NCBI GenBank assembly: GCA_026018925.1
Contig: JAKSZU010000005.1
Location: 86,073,386 to 86,137,385 of the forward strand
Length of the DNA: 64,000 bases
DNA from: Tupaia tana
Taxonomy: Eukaryota; Chordata; Mammalia; Scandentia; Tupaiidae
Direction of reading: 5' to 3'
Of this stretch, positions 20,215-31,245 are shown one piece after another; the first letter of the stretch is position 1; the number at the start of each line of letters is the position of its first letter. The translations under genes were made by a program, and so were the position numbers. The notes beneath the pieces are model-generated. The model worked only from the letters and a program-made list of their open reading frames with translations, was not told the origin of the DNA and ran no database searches.

Positions 20215-21180
20215 ATTATGTAAGTTCCAATACTAATACGATGAATTTTCATATTCTTTGCCCAATTGTAGAACTGCTAATATTTTGTTTCATTCTCCTC
20301 ATTTATAATGTACACATGTATGTACATTTATTTCTCAGAAGTACTTGAGAACAATTTGCATGTGTTATGCCTCTTACCCTAAATACTTCACTATGCATTT
20401 CCAAAATAAGTAAAATTCACTTACATAATAACAAGGGTTTAAAAAGTTGGAAAATAGAAAATTGAAATAATAGTCCATATTTAAATATCAATTGTTCAAA
20501 TAATGTCCTTTATAGTTTATGGTTATTTTTTTCTTCTGGGATTTCGTACAGAATGACTCATAGTATTTAGTGATCACATCTCTCTAGCTTCTGTTAATCT
20601 GGAACATTTCCACGGCATAATTTCTATTTCTTGCACTGGTTGTTGTTGAAAAGTTCAGACCATGTATTTTAGACAGGGACTCTAAAGTGGCTTTGTCTGA
20701 TATTTCATAGTGATTAGATTCATGGTATATTCTTTTTCAGACATACAACACCATCTATATTGTGTCATTCTCTGCACAGCGTATCTGAAAACAAATGATG
20801 ATCTTTTACCCAGTATTGGTCATATCATATTTTATTTTATTTGTGTATTTTTTTTTTTTTTATTGCCAGAGGGTGTGCACACTTGCCAGAACAGGGGAAA
20901 ATAAAGAGAGAAACCATCTCCCCCAGTGGGTACTTTTCCCTCTAGTTCTCCATTCCATCAAAATCTTGGGCATATATGCACATGTACCTGGTATGGTTTT
21001 AAAGACTCCAGGTCTTGGATTTGAACCACAGTCAGATACATGAGGTCTGGCTCCCTATGCACAGGGTTTAACCACTGAGTTACTATGTGGCCCATATCAA
21101 CATTAGAGTTAATCACTTTGTCAAGGAGACACAAACAAGTTTTCTTCTTCATAAAATTAATTGCTAAACATAATTTATTG
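20215..21180. mobile_element. Ancient LINE-1 (L1M-group) 3' region, split by SINE
   Basis: Ordered phrases GCCTCTTACCCTAAATACTT, AATAATGTCCTTTATAG, CTTCTGTTAATCTGGAACAT, GGCTTTGTCTGATATTTC, TGATTAGATTCATGGTATAT and, after the SINE, GTTAATCACTTTGTCAAGG match the 3' region of old L1M-type elements as remembered. Orientation not assigned. Confidence 0.65.
20851..21092 (-). mobile_element. Old tRNA-derived SINE inside L1M
   Basis: Poly-T, ATTGCCAGAGGGTGTGCACA, GGGAAAATAAAGAGAGAAACC, TCTTGGGCATATATGCACAT and a head ending AGTTACTATGTGGCCC. L1M sequence resumes after it. Confidence 0.75.
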
Positions 21181-21840
21181 AAAAAAGTATCAATTGTAAT
21201 TTGAGATGATAAAAATACATTATCCTCATCAAACTTGAATCCATTAGTTTAAGAATCCATTTGAAGATTTTCTAACACACACACAAACACCCACATTTAT
21301 ATAAAATTTTAAATTGTACTATAAAGAAAATGCTAACATTGTTACTTTTTTCTTCTTTTCATCTTTCTGATAAGTTACTTTTCTTAATGACTATGTATCA
21401 CATTGTGATGTTATTTTCTTTCATGCTCAGTTTGTAAGGGATATTATTATGACTGAGCCATGAGCATGTATCTAGTCAAACTATATTCCTGCCCATCTTC
21501 TAGAGATTGTGTTTGAATCTAGGTTAAAGATTTTGCAAATGAAAGCTGAAAAGCTAGAATGATGTTTGTAAGGAATAAGAGAACAAATCTTTACAATTTA
21601 TGTGCTAGAATATTTGCAAACGTTGAAGAAATGCACTCTCATGACGTAAACAGAGAAATACACAATGATGTTACCACAAATTGTTGATCTGTTTTTTGGT
21701 ACATCAAAGGAAACCGAGAAAATATCTTGGACAACAATGAAAGAAGGAACCATTAGCCAAAACGTTATATCCTTTGACATCAAGCTCTGATTGCATCGGT
21801 ACATAATACTCTTGGAAAACAATCACACTTCATTAAAAGT
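21181..21840. other. No recognised repeat
   Basis: Mostly AT-rich. From about 21600 to 21840 the sequence is less repetitive and leads into the small frame described next. No named repeat. Confidence 0.4.
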
Positions 21841-21841
21841 C

Positions 21842-21958
21842 ATGCCTCTAGCCGCATTGCCAGTAGCGACCATCCTGGGGCTTCACAGCCTTTGGCTTTT
21901 AGCCTACGCCCTCGGAGAACTGAAGCAAAAGAGAAGAGAATTAGAGGCAGCTATGTAG
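21842..21958 (+). other. Candidate 38-codon small ORF (one membrane segment)
   Basis: ATG at 21842 (G at -3) to TAG at 21956 encodes 38 residues: a hydrophobic stretch of about 22 residues (around LPVATILGLHSLWLLAYAL), then a charged tail with ELKQKRRELEA. Four CpGs in 117 bp stand out from the surroundings. No family recognised; it could be a relic of a retrocopied gene or chance. No promoter, splice or poly-A evidence seen. Confidence 0.2.
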
Positions 21959-22162
21959 TTGTACCTCAAGGTCTCAAATTCTATGCTGATGCAAATATGA
22001 TGTAAACAAACAAAAAATTGTTTTAAATCACAACAATTTTGTTGGTCCTCATAATGTGATATCATACATATTTATATTTTTTCAGCATAGAATTTCAATG
22101 TACTTATTTAAAAGAAGAACAGATTGTCTTTCTCTTTTCCATCCTCAACTAGAATGTTCATT

Positions 22163-22690
22163 ACTGGGTCACAAGGTGGCGCAGCATTGACACCTGATGC
22201 TCTTCCAGGCTAACCCACATGGAGAGCTTCCATGTTCATGTCAGAGACCTACCTGAGTATGCTGGGTAAGTCTGTACCCATGATCTGTGACTGGCTGAAG
22301 CTGGGAGTGGATGGTGGCATTAAGACATTAAGATTCCATTAGGGTATGGGACCAGCGGTTAGTGTAATAGCTTTGTCACTGGACTCCCATGTAGTCGACC
22401 ATGGTTCAAGTCCCAGACCTGATGGCTTAAACTCACGCCAGGCGCTTGTGCGTGCGTGCCCAAGATCCTGAGAGGAGAATGGAGGAGAAGAGATTGCAGT
22501 GTGGTCATCCCTCTTGGGGGGTGATTTCTCACTTTCTGTCTCTCTGTCTCTCTCTGTCTTTCTGGTGAGCGCAAGCGCCCTATAGCAAAAACCTCTCCAA
22601 AAAAAAAAAAAAAAAAAAAAGATCCCATTAGGGTTACTGCCTATCTTTTTCTCTTACTCATAGAAGGAAGAAATAAATATTTTAAAAAAG
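22163..22690 (+). mobile_element. Type C tRNA-like SINE, interrupted
   Basis: ACTGGGTCACAAGGTGGCGC head, CTGGCTGAAGCTGGGAGTGG body, then a type A SINE at 22346-22620. The type C 3' end resumes after it (CTATCTTTTTCTCTTACTC and an A-rich end). Type C is therefore older than this type A copy. Confidence 0.75.
22346..22620 (+). mobile_element. tRNA-derived SINE (type A) nested in type C
   Basis: Full copy, ATGGGACCAGCGG to a 22-bp A-tail. A 14-bp TSD, GATTCCATTAGGGT / GATCCCATTAGGGT, lies at 22332-22345 and 22621-22634. Confidence 0.95.
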
Positions 22691-22784
22691 GCATATTCTT
22701 TTGTGACGTAGCACATGTTATAAATAAAGACAGACAAAACTTTGAGCCAATTATTTTGTTGATTTGTGGGAAAGTTTATTTTCT

Positions 22785-23052
22785 TTTTCATTTTTCTTCT
22801 TTTTTTCACTAGAGGGCTGTGCACTCATCAAAGAGAGACACATAGAGAGAAAGGGAGGGGAGAAAGCACCCCCTCACTGGAAATAGTCACTCTACAATCC
22901 CTTCTTCTCTCTCTCTCTCACCTTCAAGATTACGGGCAGGCATGCACACGTGTTGTGTGTTTCTCAAGCTGCCGTGTCAGAGATGTGGATCGCTAGGTCA
23001 ATTTTGTGGGATCCAGGTGCCCTAACTCCCAGGCCATGGTGGAGTGGACCCA
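22785..23052 (-). mobile_element. Old tRNA-derived SINE
   Basis: CACTAGAGGGCTGTGCAC, CAATCCCTTCTTCTCTC, GGGCAGGCATGCACACG, GTGTTTCTCAAGCTGCC, GTGGGATCCAGGTGCC. Belongs to the older subgroup with the TTTCTCAAGCTGC variant. Confidence 0.8.
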
Positions 23053-23054
23053 GA

Positions 23055-23055
23055 T

Positions 23056-23086
<31 letters not shown>

Positions 23087-23090
23087 TTTG
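23055..23090 (+). repeat. (TTTA)n microsatellite
   Basis: Eight to nine perfect ATTT units directly beyond the head end of the preceding SINE. Confidence 0.97.
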
Positions 23091-23099
23091 TGTAACTCT

Positions 23100-23549
23100 A
23101 GTTATTAACCTTCATTATTGTATCTTCAGTAACTGAAATATGCAAACTCCATTTTAACATTTCATGGCATAAGTAAAATTTAAATTGTGTGGTAAATATC
23201 AAATATTTAAAAGTTATCTGGCATTTCTTAATACCCTTTTGGAATCTTTCGGGTTCACGAGTTTCTTGTTCCAGCTGCTGCCAAAGTGACAATTTTGTGT
23301 GTGTTCTAACCAGGTCACGTACATACAACTTGAATTTCTTCAATTCATACCCATACTATTTGATCTCACTTCTGTCTTGAGGAGCCTGTTACATAGCCCA
23401 GAAGTCCTGGAAATGTAACATCCCTAGGGTAGAATAATTACATATCAGAGACTGGAACTGATGAATCAAGCCTTCTCCATCAGAGCTTTGTGAGTTTTTG
23501 TAATTCCTGGGGAACATTCCTATCAAATCTTCTCATGTCTCCAGACAGG
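23100..23549 (-). other. Coding-like or LTR-like segment of unknown origin
   Basis: On the minus strand, 23098-23343 reads through residues such as RDLVRTHTKLSLWQQLEQET, hydrophilic and protein-like but without an upstream ATG in frame. Further upstream only short frames with stops are seen. It may be a decayed retrocopy or an unrecognised LTR. No family assigned. Confidence 0.2.
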
Positions 23550-23562
23550 CTTTCCATTTCTT

Positions 23563-23874
23563 TCTTTTTCTATCTTTCTTTTCTTTTTTTTTTTTTTTTT
23601 TTTGATTTTTGAGAGATTTTTTGTTATAGGGTACGTGCACTCACTGGAGACACAGAGACAGAGAGACAGAAAGTAAGAAATCACCGCTCCCCATCCGCCC
23701 ACTAGCGGGGATGGCCATGCCACAAACCCTTCTTCTCCATTCTCCTCTCAGGATTTTGGGCACGCACAAACATGCACCTGGCAGGAGTTTTAAGCCACTG
23801 GATCCAGGACTCAAACTGCAGTTGATTACGAGGGAGTCCAGTAACGTAACCATTACTCCATCTGTAGGTCCCAA
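23563..23874 (-). mobile_element. tRNA-derived SINE (type A)
   Basis: Long T/C-rich tail, then GAGATTTTTTGTTATAGGG, a body with a variant ACCGCTCCCCATCCGCCC insertion, and a head ending CCATCTGTAGGTCCC. TSD CTTTCCATTTCTT / CTTTCCAATTCTT at 23550-23562 and 23875-23887. Confidence 0.92.
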
Positions 23875-23887
23875 CTTTCCAATTCTT

Positions 23888-24306
23888 ACTTATGTTTGTT
23901 CCCTGGGATTGCATTCCATGACAAAACATTAGCAAGGAAGCCATTGTCTCAGATATTACTCCTACAAAATTATTTGAAGAAAATATGACAGTCTTTAGGC
24001 ATTTGGCTCATGAAGATTAAATAAACATAAATCATTTGAATTTGGACAAAAATATAAAAAATAAGGAATAGGTTTTACTGAAGAATTTCTTTAATTTTGA
24101 ACATTTTTTATTTGTGCCTTTTAAGACATTCTCATGATATAATAAAAAAAAAGCATGCCTAATAAGTGATCTTCTTAAAATGCCTTTTGCCTTTAATCAG
24201 TATTGTACAGATTATGTTTCTGTGTATATAATTGTCTTTGCACTCCTGAAAAGGAAAAAGAATCAGTTTTTCATGAGGAAAAGATTTTGTCTTCACATGT
24301 AAAAAA
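23888..24306. other. No recognised feature
   Basis: AT-rich sequence, nothing coding or repeat-like identified. Confidence 0.4.
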
Positions 24307-24315
24307 GCCAGCTTC

Positions 24316-24590
24316 GGGAACCAGCAGTTTGCGTAATGGCTATGTCACTGGACTCCCACATAGTCGACCGCAGTTTGCGTCCCGGACCCGGTGGCTTAAA
24401 ACTCATGCCGGGCGCATGTGCGTGCGTGCCCAAGATCCCGAGAGGATAATGGAGGAGAAGGGATTGTGGCGTGACCATCCCCCCCGGGGGGTGATTTCTC
24501 GCTTTCTGTCTCTATGTCTCTCTCTGTCTGTCTGGTGAGCGCACGCGCCCTATAGTGAAAACCTCTCAAAAAAAAAAAAAAAAAAAAAAA
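24316..24590 (+). mobile_element. tRNA-derived SINE (type A), young-looking
   Basis: CpG-rich full copy with head, CCCCCCGGGGGG-type inverted repeat and a 23-bp A-tail. TSD GCCAGCTTC, possibly longer with leading A's, at 24307-24315 and 24591-24599. Confidence 0.95.
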
Positions 24591-24849
24591 GCCAGCTTCA
24601 ATAAATTTCTCATATTATAATCATATAGGTTTCCTTGCAAACCATAATTACAGTTTCCCTATAATTTCTCTTGTACAGATTTAGCCCAAGTCCTCTGTCA
24701 GATCATCACATAGAAAGGATGCAATAGCATCTTGACACGTGACTCTGCTGTGGCCAAGATTCCCTGGTCCACATTTGCATAGAAGGCAATGGAAGACTAG
24801 AAGCTGGAAATATTAAAAAGATATGATTCTTTAGAAAAACAGATTTTTG

Positions 24850-25080
24850 GGGGACCAGCAGATAGTGTAATGGTAACATCATTGGACTCCCACATGGTCA
24901 ATTCCACTTCTAGTCCCAGACCCAAAGGCTTGAAACTTAAGCCGGGTGTGTGTGCATTGTGCCCAAAATTCTGAGAGGAGACTGGAGGAGAAGGGAGTGC
25001 AGCATGGCTCTTTCCCCTTGGGGATGATTTCTTTCTTTTTGTCTTTCTGTCTCTCTATAGCAAATATCTCTCTAAAAAAA
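24850..25080 (+). mobile_element. tRNA-derived SINE, moderately diverged
   Basis: GGGGACCAGCAGATAGTGTA head, GAGAGGAGACTGGAGGAGAA body, shortened CT tract and the tail ATATCTCTCTAAAAAAA. The GAGCGCACGCGCC segment is lost. Confidence 0.88.
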
Positions 25081-25294
25081 TAGTTTTGAAAGCTACACTT
25101 GTGTTCATGACTTGCAGTTCCCTTACAAATACCTTGTTACTGAGCATACTTTTCTTCGGTTTTTGTAAGGTTATCTGTTATCTAAACATCAAGTCCTTAA
25201 TGCAGATTAAAAAAAAAAAAAGTTAAATTAAGAAATCATTTAAAGACCTTTGCTAACATTCCATATTTTTCTTGAATATCTTTTATATACTTTT

Positions 25295-25559
25295 TTTTTT
25301 CTTTTTCTGGAGAGGTTTTTGCTATAGGGCGCGTGCGCTCGCCAGACAGGCAGAGAGAGACAGAGAGATAGAAAGCGAGAAATCACCCCCCAGGGGGGAT
25401 GGCCACACCACAATCCCTTCTCCTCCATTCTCCTCTCGGGATCTTGGGCACGCACGCACACGTGCCCGGCGTGAGTTTAAGTCACCGTGTCCGGGACAAG
25501 AACCACGGTCGACTACGTGGGAGTCCAGCGACATAGCCATTACGCTAACTGCTGGTCCC
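25295..25559 (-). mobile_element. tRNA-derived SINE (type A), young-looking
   Basis: Near-consensus copy with the GGGCGCGTGCGCTCGCC 3' motif and GTCGACTACGTGGGAGTCC head. An exact 17-bp TSD, ATCTTTTATATACTTTT, lies at 25278-25294 and 25560-25576. Confidence 0.97.
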
Positions 25560-25576
25560 ATCTTTTATATACTTTT

Positions 25577-26085
25577 ATAGAAAGTATAAACACTAATAAA
25601 ACTCTAACTTTGCTGATAGGACATGAACTGCTTTATTAAATCAAGTTGAAACTTAATTGTATTAGTTCACTGTAAAATTTACATTAAAATCTATTCTGTT
25701 CATCTCTCTCAGTTCTATGCAACACCAGCAGGTGGCAGGATTAAGGCACAAAAAGGCCAGAATCCTTGAGAAAGGTAAAAGAAATACATTATCCCTTACT
25801 CAGTGTCCTGAGATAGCAGTCATTTTTCTTACAGGGCATGTGGGTGACTAAAGTCATTCGTGGTTAGTCCTTAGCAGATGCATCCTTTACCTTAAACTAG
25901 GTGACGCTGTGCCCTTTTGAGATTCTTCTGATCACAAATCACCACTGTGCTGCAATAATTTTCCACTTTTATCATAAAGCAGGTCTGAAGCATATGGTGT
26001 GCATAAATTTGGTCATATTCATACTGACAAAGATTCTTTGCTTGACTAAACTTTAGTCAGTCTCCTGAAACTTCTCCTATGTAAG
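25577..26085. other. No gene; small SINE head fragment
   Basis: At 25722-25765, ACACCAGCAGGTGGCAGGAT looks like an isolated SINE head. The remainder is unassigned AT-rich sequence. Confidence 0.4.
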
Positions 26086-26089
26086 ATGG

Positions 26090-26490
26090 TGCTCTTCCTT
26101 GTAAAACAATCCAGTTTTAGCAAAGAACCCTGCTAAGTCAGTTTAGCAGGGAATTCTTCCCACCCAATATCTTACCACCCTCAATATTTAATCTGGCTCC
26201 TGATCCTTCACTATCTTCCACCGACCTCCAGATGGTACCTGATTACCCTGGTCTGTTTTCAGCAAAAATACTATTAGTTCATTTTAGTCAGAATCCTCCT
26301 TACCCTGATGTTATCTCAGCAACTTCCTATCCATTGATCCCCACAGGGTTAATTGGCTGGAATTTCTCACTTTCATGTGATCTATTCAGAGTTGAGCCCA
26401 GTTGCCCCCCTCTGGAAAACCTCATTGAGTGGTCTCTTTGGCTATCACAGTGGTCTAGAATAAAGTCTGCTCTTCCATGTTTTAACAATG
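26090..26490 (+). mobile_element. LTR-like segment, unassigned
   Basis: Relatively GC-rich against its surroundings, with pyrimidine-rich stretches and an AATAAAGTCTGCTCTTCC end resembling an ERV LTR poly-A region. No partner LTR or internal region seen. The family is not recognised; it could also be another repeat type. Confidence 0.35.
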
Positions 26491-26496
26491 ATCATC

Positions 26497-26500
<4 letters not shown>

Positions 26501-26547
<47 letters not shown>

Positions 26548-26786
26548 AGAGATGTTTACTATAGGGAGTGCTTGTCTGGCAGAGAGACAAAGGGACAGAA
26601 AGCAAGAAATCATCTCCCAAAGAGGTTGAAAAAGCCACAATCCCTTCTCCTCCATTCTCTTCTCAGGATTTTGGATACACACACACATGCACCCGGCATG
26701 AGGTTTTGGTTGCTGGTCTAGGACTTGAACCTGGGCAACTACAGGGGAGTCTAGCAACATAACCATTATGCCATCTGCTGGCCCCA
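26501..26786 (-). mobile_element. tRNA-derived SINE with 46-bp poly-T tail
   Basis: Poly-T from 26501 to 26546, then GAGAGATGTTTACTATAGGG and the body; head ends GCCATCTGCTGGCCCC. Flanks ATCATCAAAC and ATCATTGAAC form the TSD. Confidence 0.92.
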
Positions 26787-27087
26787 ATCATTGAACTTTT
26801 TTGTTCTTTAATAATAATAGGATATACCAAGCACTTTTTGTGAGAAGGAAGCTACATATAAGATGAGAAAAAGATTGAAGTTAAATGATCTAGCTTTTCC
26901 GTAAAGATTTTTAGTGAGAAGATCTCTTCTGCCATGTTTGGGAGAACCAGAGGATGAGGTTATGGATTAAAGGCCTTTCAAGAAATGACTAAACACCTTA
27001 GGGGTCTTAAGCCTGAAATTATACACTGTTCTTGCCCTTATATTCCCTGACCACAAGTGCACACCTTTCCTGTGGTGTATAACTAGT

Positions 27088-27350
27088 TTCTTTCTTTTAG
27101 AGAGATTTTTGCTATATGATGTGTGTACTCTCTGGAGAGTCAGAGAGAGAGAGAGAGAGGAAGCAATAAATCACCCCCCAGAGGGGATGGCCACACAACA
27201 ATCCTTTCTCCTCCATTCTCCCCTTGGGATCTTGGGTACACATGCACATGCTCCCCGCATGAGTTTTAAGTCACTGGGACTGGAACTTGAACCACAGTCC
27301 ACGATATGGGAGTCCAGGGATATAATCATCTCTCCATCTCCTGGTCCCTC
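27088..27350 (-). mobile_element. tRNA-derived SINE, moderately old
   Basis: TTTTTGCTATATGATGTGTG, AGAGAGAGAGAGAGGAAGC, CCATTCTCCCCTTGGGATC and a head ending CTCCATCTCCTGGTCCC. TSD TAACTAGT / TAACCAGT. Confidence 0.88.
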
Positions 27351-27359
27351 TAACCAGTA

Positions 27360-28010
27360 TTCATACATTGAGTGGACTGAGGAATGTCTGCATTTTCTTT
27401 TACACTTATATTTCCTGAGTTTCCTAATTTGATACATTTTCTTAGATAATTGTCCCTGGATGCCTTGCAATACTTCTGCATGGTATGCAACCTAATTAGA
27501 ATACAATACTATATATTAAACTAATAAAGAAATTACTTTGATTATAAAAAGTGTATTTAATTAAAGGAATTGAAGCAATTGCATCTTAATATTACCAAGT
27601 TCTAAAAACTTTGTAAATATTTTCTAAGAATTAAGATGAGATAGCAAGTTTAAAATGCCTAGAACATAATCAATATGTATGCATGCATTATATTTTAGCA
27701 CCCTTCCCCCATACTAACTGCACATTCAAATTCTTGTTTTATTGAAGTAAAAATATCTTCTTAATTCATATACAATGTGAAGAATTTAACTATTTTCAAT
27801 GTTAAGAAATAAAAATATCTGAAAACACCAATTAGAAGGATTTTTACAATAAAGCCAATTGAAATATTAGATAAATATATGTAATAAGAAAAAGTCTGAA
27901 CAATTACCAAGTTTCTTAAGGCTTGGGTGAGAATGTATAAAGCATCCACAGATGAGTATATAAGAAAACAGCAAAATACTATGATAAGAATATTATTATA
28001 GTACAATTTT
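27360..28010. other. No recognised feature
   Basis: AT-rich, no named repeat and no coding signal. Confidence 0.45.
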
Positions 28011-28011
28011 T

Positions 28012-28250
28012 AACAGATGGTGGTAACACAGTTGTTTCCATGTGGGAGGGTCCTCTGTTTGTGTCCCAAAGCCTCCCTGTACACGCCCCATGTGTGGACA
28101 TGGCCATGATTTGGGCTGGCTGTGGCTGGGAGTAGATTGCCACATAAGGGTACTGTTGATGGTGACTCTCCTCTCTCCCTCTACCCCGTCTCCCTCTCTC
28201 ATCTCCCTCTCTCATCTCTCTCTCTCATCAAAGAAATAAATAAACTTTAG
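28012..28250 (+). mobile_element. Type C tRNA-like SINE
   Basis: AGATGGTGGTAACACAGTTG head, GTCCTCTGTTTGTGTCCC B-box region, GGCTGGCTGTGGCTGGGAG body, a CT tract of (TCTCCC) units and an AAATAAATAAA tail. Confidence 0.75.
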
Positions 28251-28734
28251 CAAGTACTGTTATGTATGAAGTACTTCTTAAGTTTCATAACACAGAAGGG
28301 AAGTGAGATTTTCCTCATTTTAATTAAGTAGGGATTCTCAGTATTAAAGTAACATATAAAGAGTCAATTCAGCCACAGAAGGGGGAACTGGTATTAAAAA
28401 TCAGAAGGAATGATTACAAGGTGTTACTCTTTCCTGCACCCGTGTCACTATTCTTGATAACATGTGGCTCTGTATTTATGCATTTATTTTATATTCCATT
28501 TTGCATCCCTCCTATGTCAGCCCCAAATTAAGACTTCTGCACTATTTAAATGTCAATTTGTCTTCCTTCCAGAGGACTGTGTTTTAAACTAATAATAGTG
28601 TTAATATTATCACCAGGCACTCTTACTCATGTATTGTATAATAATAATTTAATAGTCATGTTATGGGTACCAAAATCTTGATATGATTAATGTGTGAAAG
28701 CTGTAATTCCAATTTTAATTTTAGTTTTATATAC
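28251..28734. other. No recognised feature
   Basis: AT-rich, nothing identifiable. Confidence 0.4.
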
Positions 28735-28960
28735 TTAATTCAACTCTTTCAATGACCCTACAAGAGCACTATTATTATTCCCCCATGAAGAGTGAAATGT
28801 TGTAAGACACAGAGACTTGCAGGTAACATCACCAAAATCATGCAGGCAGAGGGAGACAAAAATTTGAATCTAGACAATCTGATCCCAGACTGCATCTTTT
28901 GTTCCCTCAAAGAAAAGGCAGTAGCACAAATGTTAGGTTTGCAAAACAGGCAAAGTGTCC
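28735..28960 (-). mobile_element. MIR remnant, antisense
   Basis: GACCCTACAAGAGCACTATT, ATTATTCCCCCATGAAG, AGACACAGAGACTTGCAGGT, CACCAAAATCATGCAGGCAG and AATTTGAATCTAGACAATCT follow the antisense MIR order ending in the tRNA-like part. Confidence 0.75.
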
Positions 28961-30325
28961 TTCTATGGTTAGACTTGATACTCTGCAACTGTTCATAAAG
29001 TGTTAGGCAGACATTACAACAGAGTATGTAGGGGATGAGGGTGGGAGTAAGTTAGGAATCAGCAGGAAGGAACAAAATGGAGGTCATGGCTACCGGGTGG
29101 GAAAAGGAGCTTCCACAAAAGCATGAAGAAGGTGATTGCCAAGACAGTGGGCTCCATTTTCACACTCATCTGAACTTGAGAAATGGCTAGGTCATTTGAT
29201 TAGGAAGAAAGAACGGAATCACTGCCTGCCTTTCATGTGGTAATCTGACAAGGGAAGCTATCAAATGGGATTTCAGAATCAGCATGTAATTAGTTTTATA
29301 AATAATACGAAAAGACTTGTGGTTGATATAAACACAATTGGAGCGGTCATGCTACATACAACCCATGTCACATTCTGCTTAAAAAGGCACATTATTTTTA
29401 TATTTTGGAACTTTTCAAATATTATTGTTTGTGACCCACAAGTGCTGCATCTGGCCATCAACACTATATTTATAACATAAGACTTTTTACATTTTATCTT
29501 TCTTGTTAGCTTTTACTTATTTCTTATGTAATTATGTCAGCTTCAAAAACTAAATCTTATTCTTTAAAGAAAATAGAGATTAAGGAAAGTCTTCCTGGAA
29601 CTTAAATATATCCACATGACACAGAATATGGCAATAATATGTCATGATGGAATTTACAATAAAAATGTATGACTTTCTTGATTTTCACAGGAGCTAGCTT
29701 GCAAAACATTCAGGTATTTTAAGTCTATCTAAGTATTTTGGAGACTTGGTTGTAGTCATTTTAAACCTAAGTTAGTTCAGCTTAAATATTTCAAATTCAT
29801 TTATATCTAAGTTTTTTCCTTAGTAAATTATATGTATGAATGTAACAAGGATTTTTAAGGTTAAGTGCTTGTCAGTGTACATTCATTTATTATTATGATT
29901 ATTTCCCTCTGTCAAGGTATTAGTGTATACACAAAAATATTCAAAAGTGAAATGCAAATTGAGATGAAAGTACTCTTTTAAACTTTTTCTCCTGATACTA
30001 TCTGGTACACTCCAATCAAATATTTTCATCAGGTTCTTAAAATCATTTCATGTACAGAGGCAAACTTTCTTGTAGAAAATTCCCTATACAGTAGAAGGAT
30101 TCATCTATGTGTTAAAGTTTTGTGTTAACTACCTCTTTCTGTTCTGGTTCTGATAGAGTAATAGAAAATCTGGAAATAAGTGGGATATAACCATACCATT
30201 AGGAAATAGAGATACTATTAATCTTTATAAACATTCCCTTAAGGAATAAATATTATTGTGTTCTAAAGCTATAGACATCACTTGAGTATAGAGTCACTCA
30301 CAGAAAAAGGAATAGACTGAAATAA
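28961..30325. other. Repeat-poor stretch
   Basis: About 1.4 kb without a repeat I recognise. 29030-29230 is comparatively GC-rich. Overlapping frames on both strands at 29265-29480 lack motifs. Confidence 0.4.
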
Positions 30326-30340
30326 AGATTTCATTTTCCT

Positions 30341-30615
30341 GGGACCAACAGTTAGCGTAATGGCTATGTCGCTGGACTCCCACGTAGTCGACCGCGGTTC
30401 GCGTCCCGGACCCGGTGGCTTAAAACTCACGCCGGGCACGTGTGCGTGCGTGCCCAAGATCCCAAGAGGAGAATGGGGGAGAAGGGATTGCGGCGTGGCC
30501 ATCCCCTCTGTGGGGTGATTTCTCGCTTTCTGTCTCTGTCTTTCTCTGTCTGTCTGGCGAGCGCACGCGCCCTATAGAAAAAACCTCTCCAATAAAAAAA
30601 AAAGAAAAAAAAAAA
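30341..30615 (+). mobile_element. tRNA-derived SINE (type A), young-looking
   Basis: GGGACCAACAGTTAGCGTAA head with B box GGTTCGCGTCC, CpG-rich body and A-rich tail with two G interruptions. An exact 15-bp TSD, AGATTTCATTTTCCT, at 30326-30340 and 30616-30630. Confidence 0.97.
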
Positions 30616-30721
30616 AGATTTCATTTTCCTAACATGACAACCTCTTCATGAATAAGGCATTTAGGACACCAATATGCCTATATTAAATTTCTTCTGTAAG
30701 GAACTTAATTAACAATGTATA

Positions 30722-30980
30722 TTTATTTTGTTTTATTTATTTATTTTTTAAAAATGTACCACACAGTGCATAACTAGCAGAGAGAGGGAAATCGAGAAAG
30801 TACTTTCTATGGGGAATGGCCACACCACAATCCTTTCTCCCTCATTTCTCCTTTTGAGGTTTCGAGCAGGCACACATACCCATGTGACTGCCATGTTTCC
30901 CAAGTCACAGAACTGGGACTCAAACTTCGGGACAGGCTATGTAGGATTCCACAGCTTTAACCACCACACCATAGGCTGAC
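30722..30980 (-). mobile_element. Old tRNA-derived SINE
   Basis: CACACAGTGCATAACTAGC, GGGAATGGCCACACCACAAT, TTCGAGCAGGCACACATACC, CATGTTTCCCAAGTCAC, ending ACCATAGGCTGACC. Older subgroup. Confidence 0.8.
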
Positions 30981-30983
30981 CGT

Positions 30984-31245
30984 CAAGGGACATGCAGGTG
31001 TGTAATGGTTAAGGTGCTGGATTCCCTTGTGGTCAACAGTGGTTTGAGTCTCAGGCCCAGCTGCTTTAAACTCAATGCCAGACACACATATCTGCATGCC
31101 CAAAATCTGGAGAGGAGAATGGAATAGAAGGGACTGCATTGCAGCTATCCCCCTGGGGAGTGATTTTTCACTTTCTGTCTCTGTCTCTCTATCTCTCCAG
31201 TGAGTGCACGTGCCCTGTAGCAAAAATTTCTCAAAACAATAAATA
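30984..31245 (+). mobile_element. tRNA-derived SINE, moderately old
   Basis: GGGACATGCAGGTGTGTAATGG head, GTTTGAGTCTC B box, body and CT tract, tail CAAAACAATAAATAAAAG. It sits tail-out next to the antisense SINE at 30722, so the two heads face each other. Confidence 0.88.

Noticed and set aside
21842..21958. Similarity of GGAGAACTGAAGCAA at 21914 to GGGGAACTGAAGCAA on the minus strand near 63770
   Set aside because: Only about 15 bp match and the flanks do not, so I treat it as coincidence rather than a shared element.
26090..26490. Complete endogenous retrovirus
   Set aside because: Only isolated LTR-like sequences are visible. No paired LTRs, primer-binding site or gag/pol/env-like frames were found around any of them.
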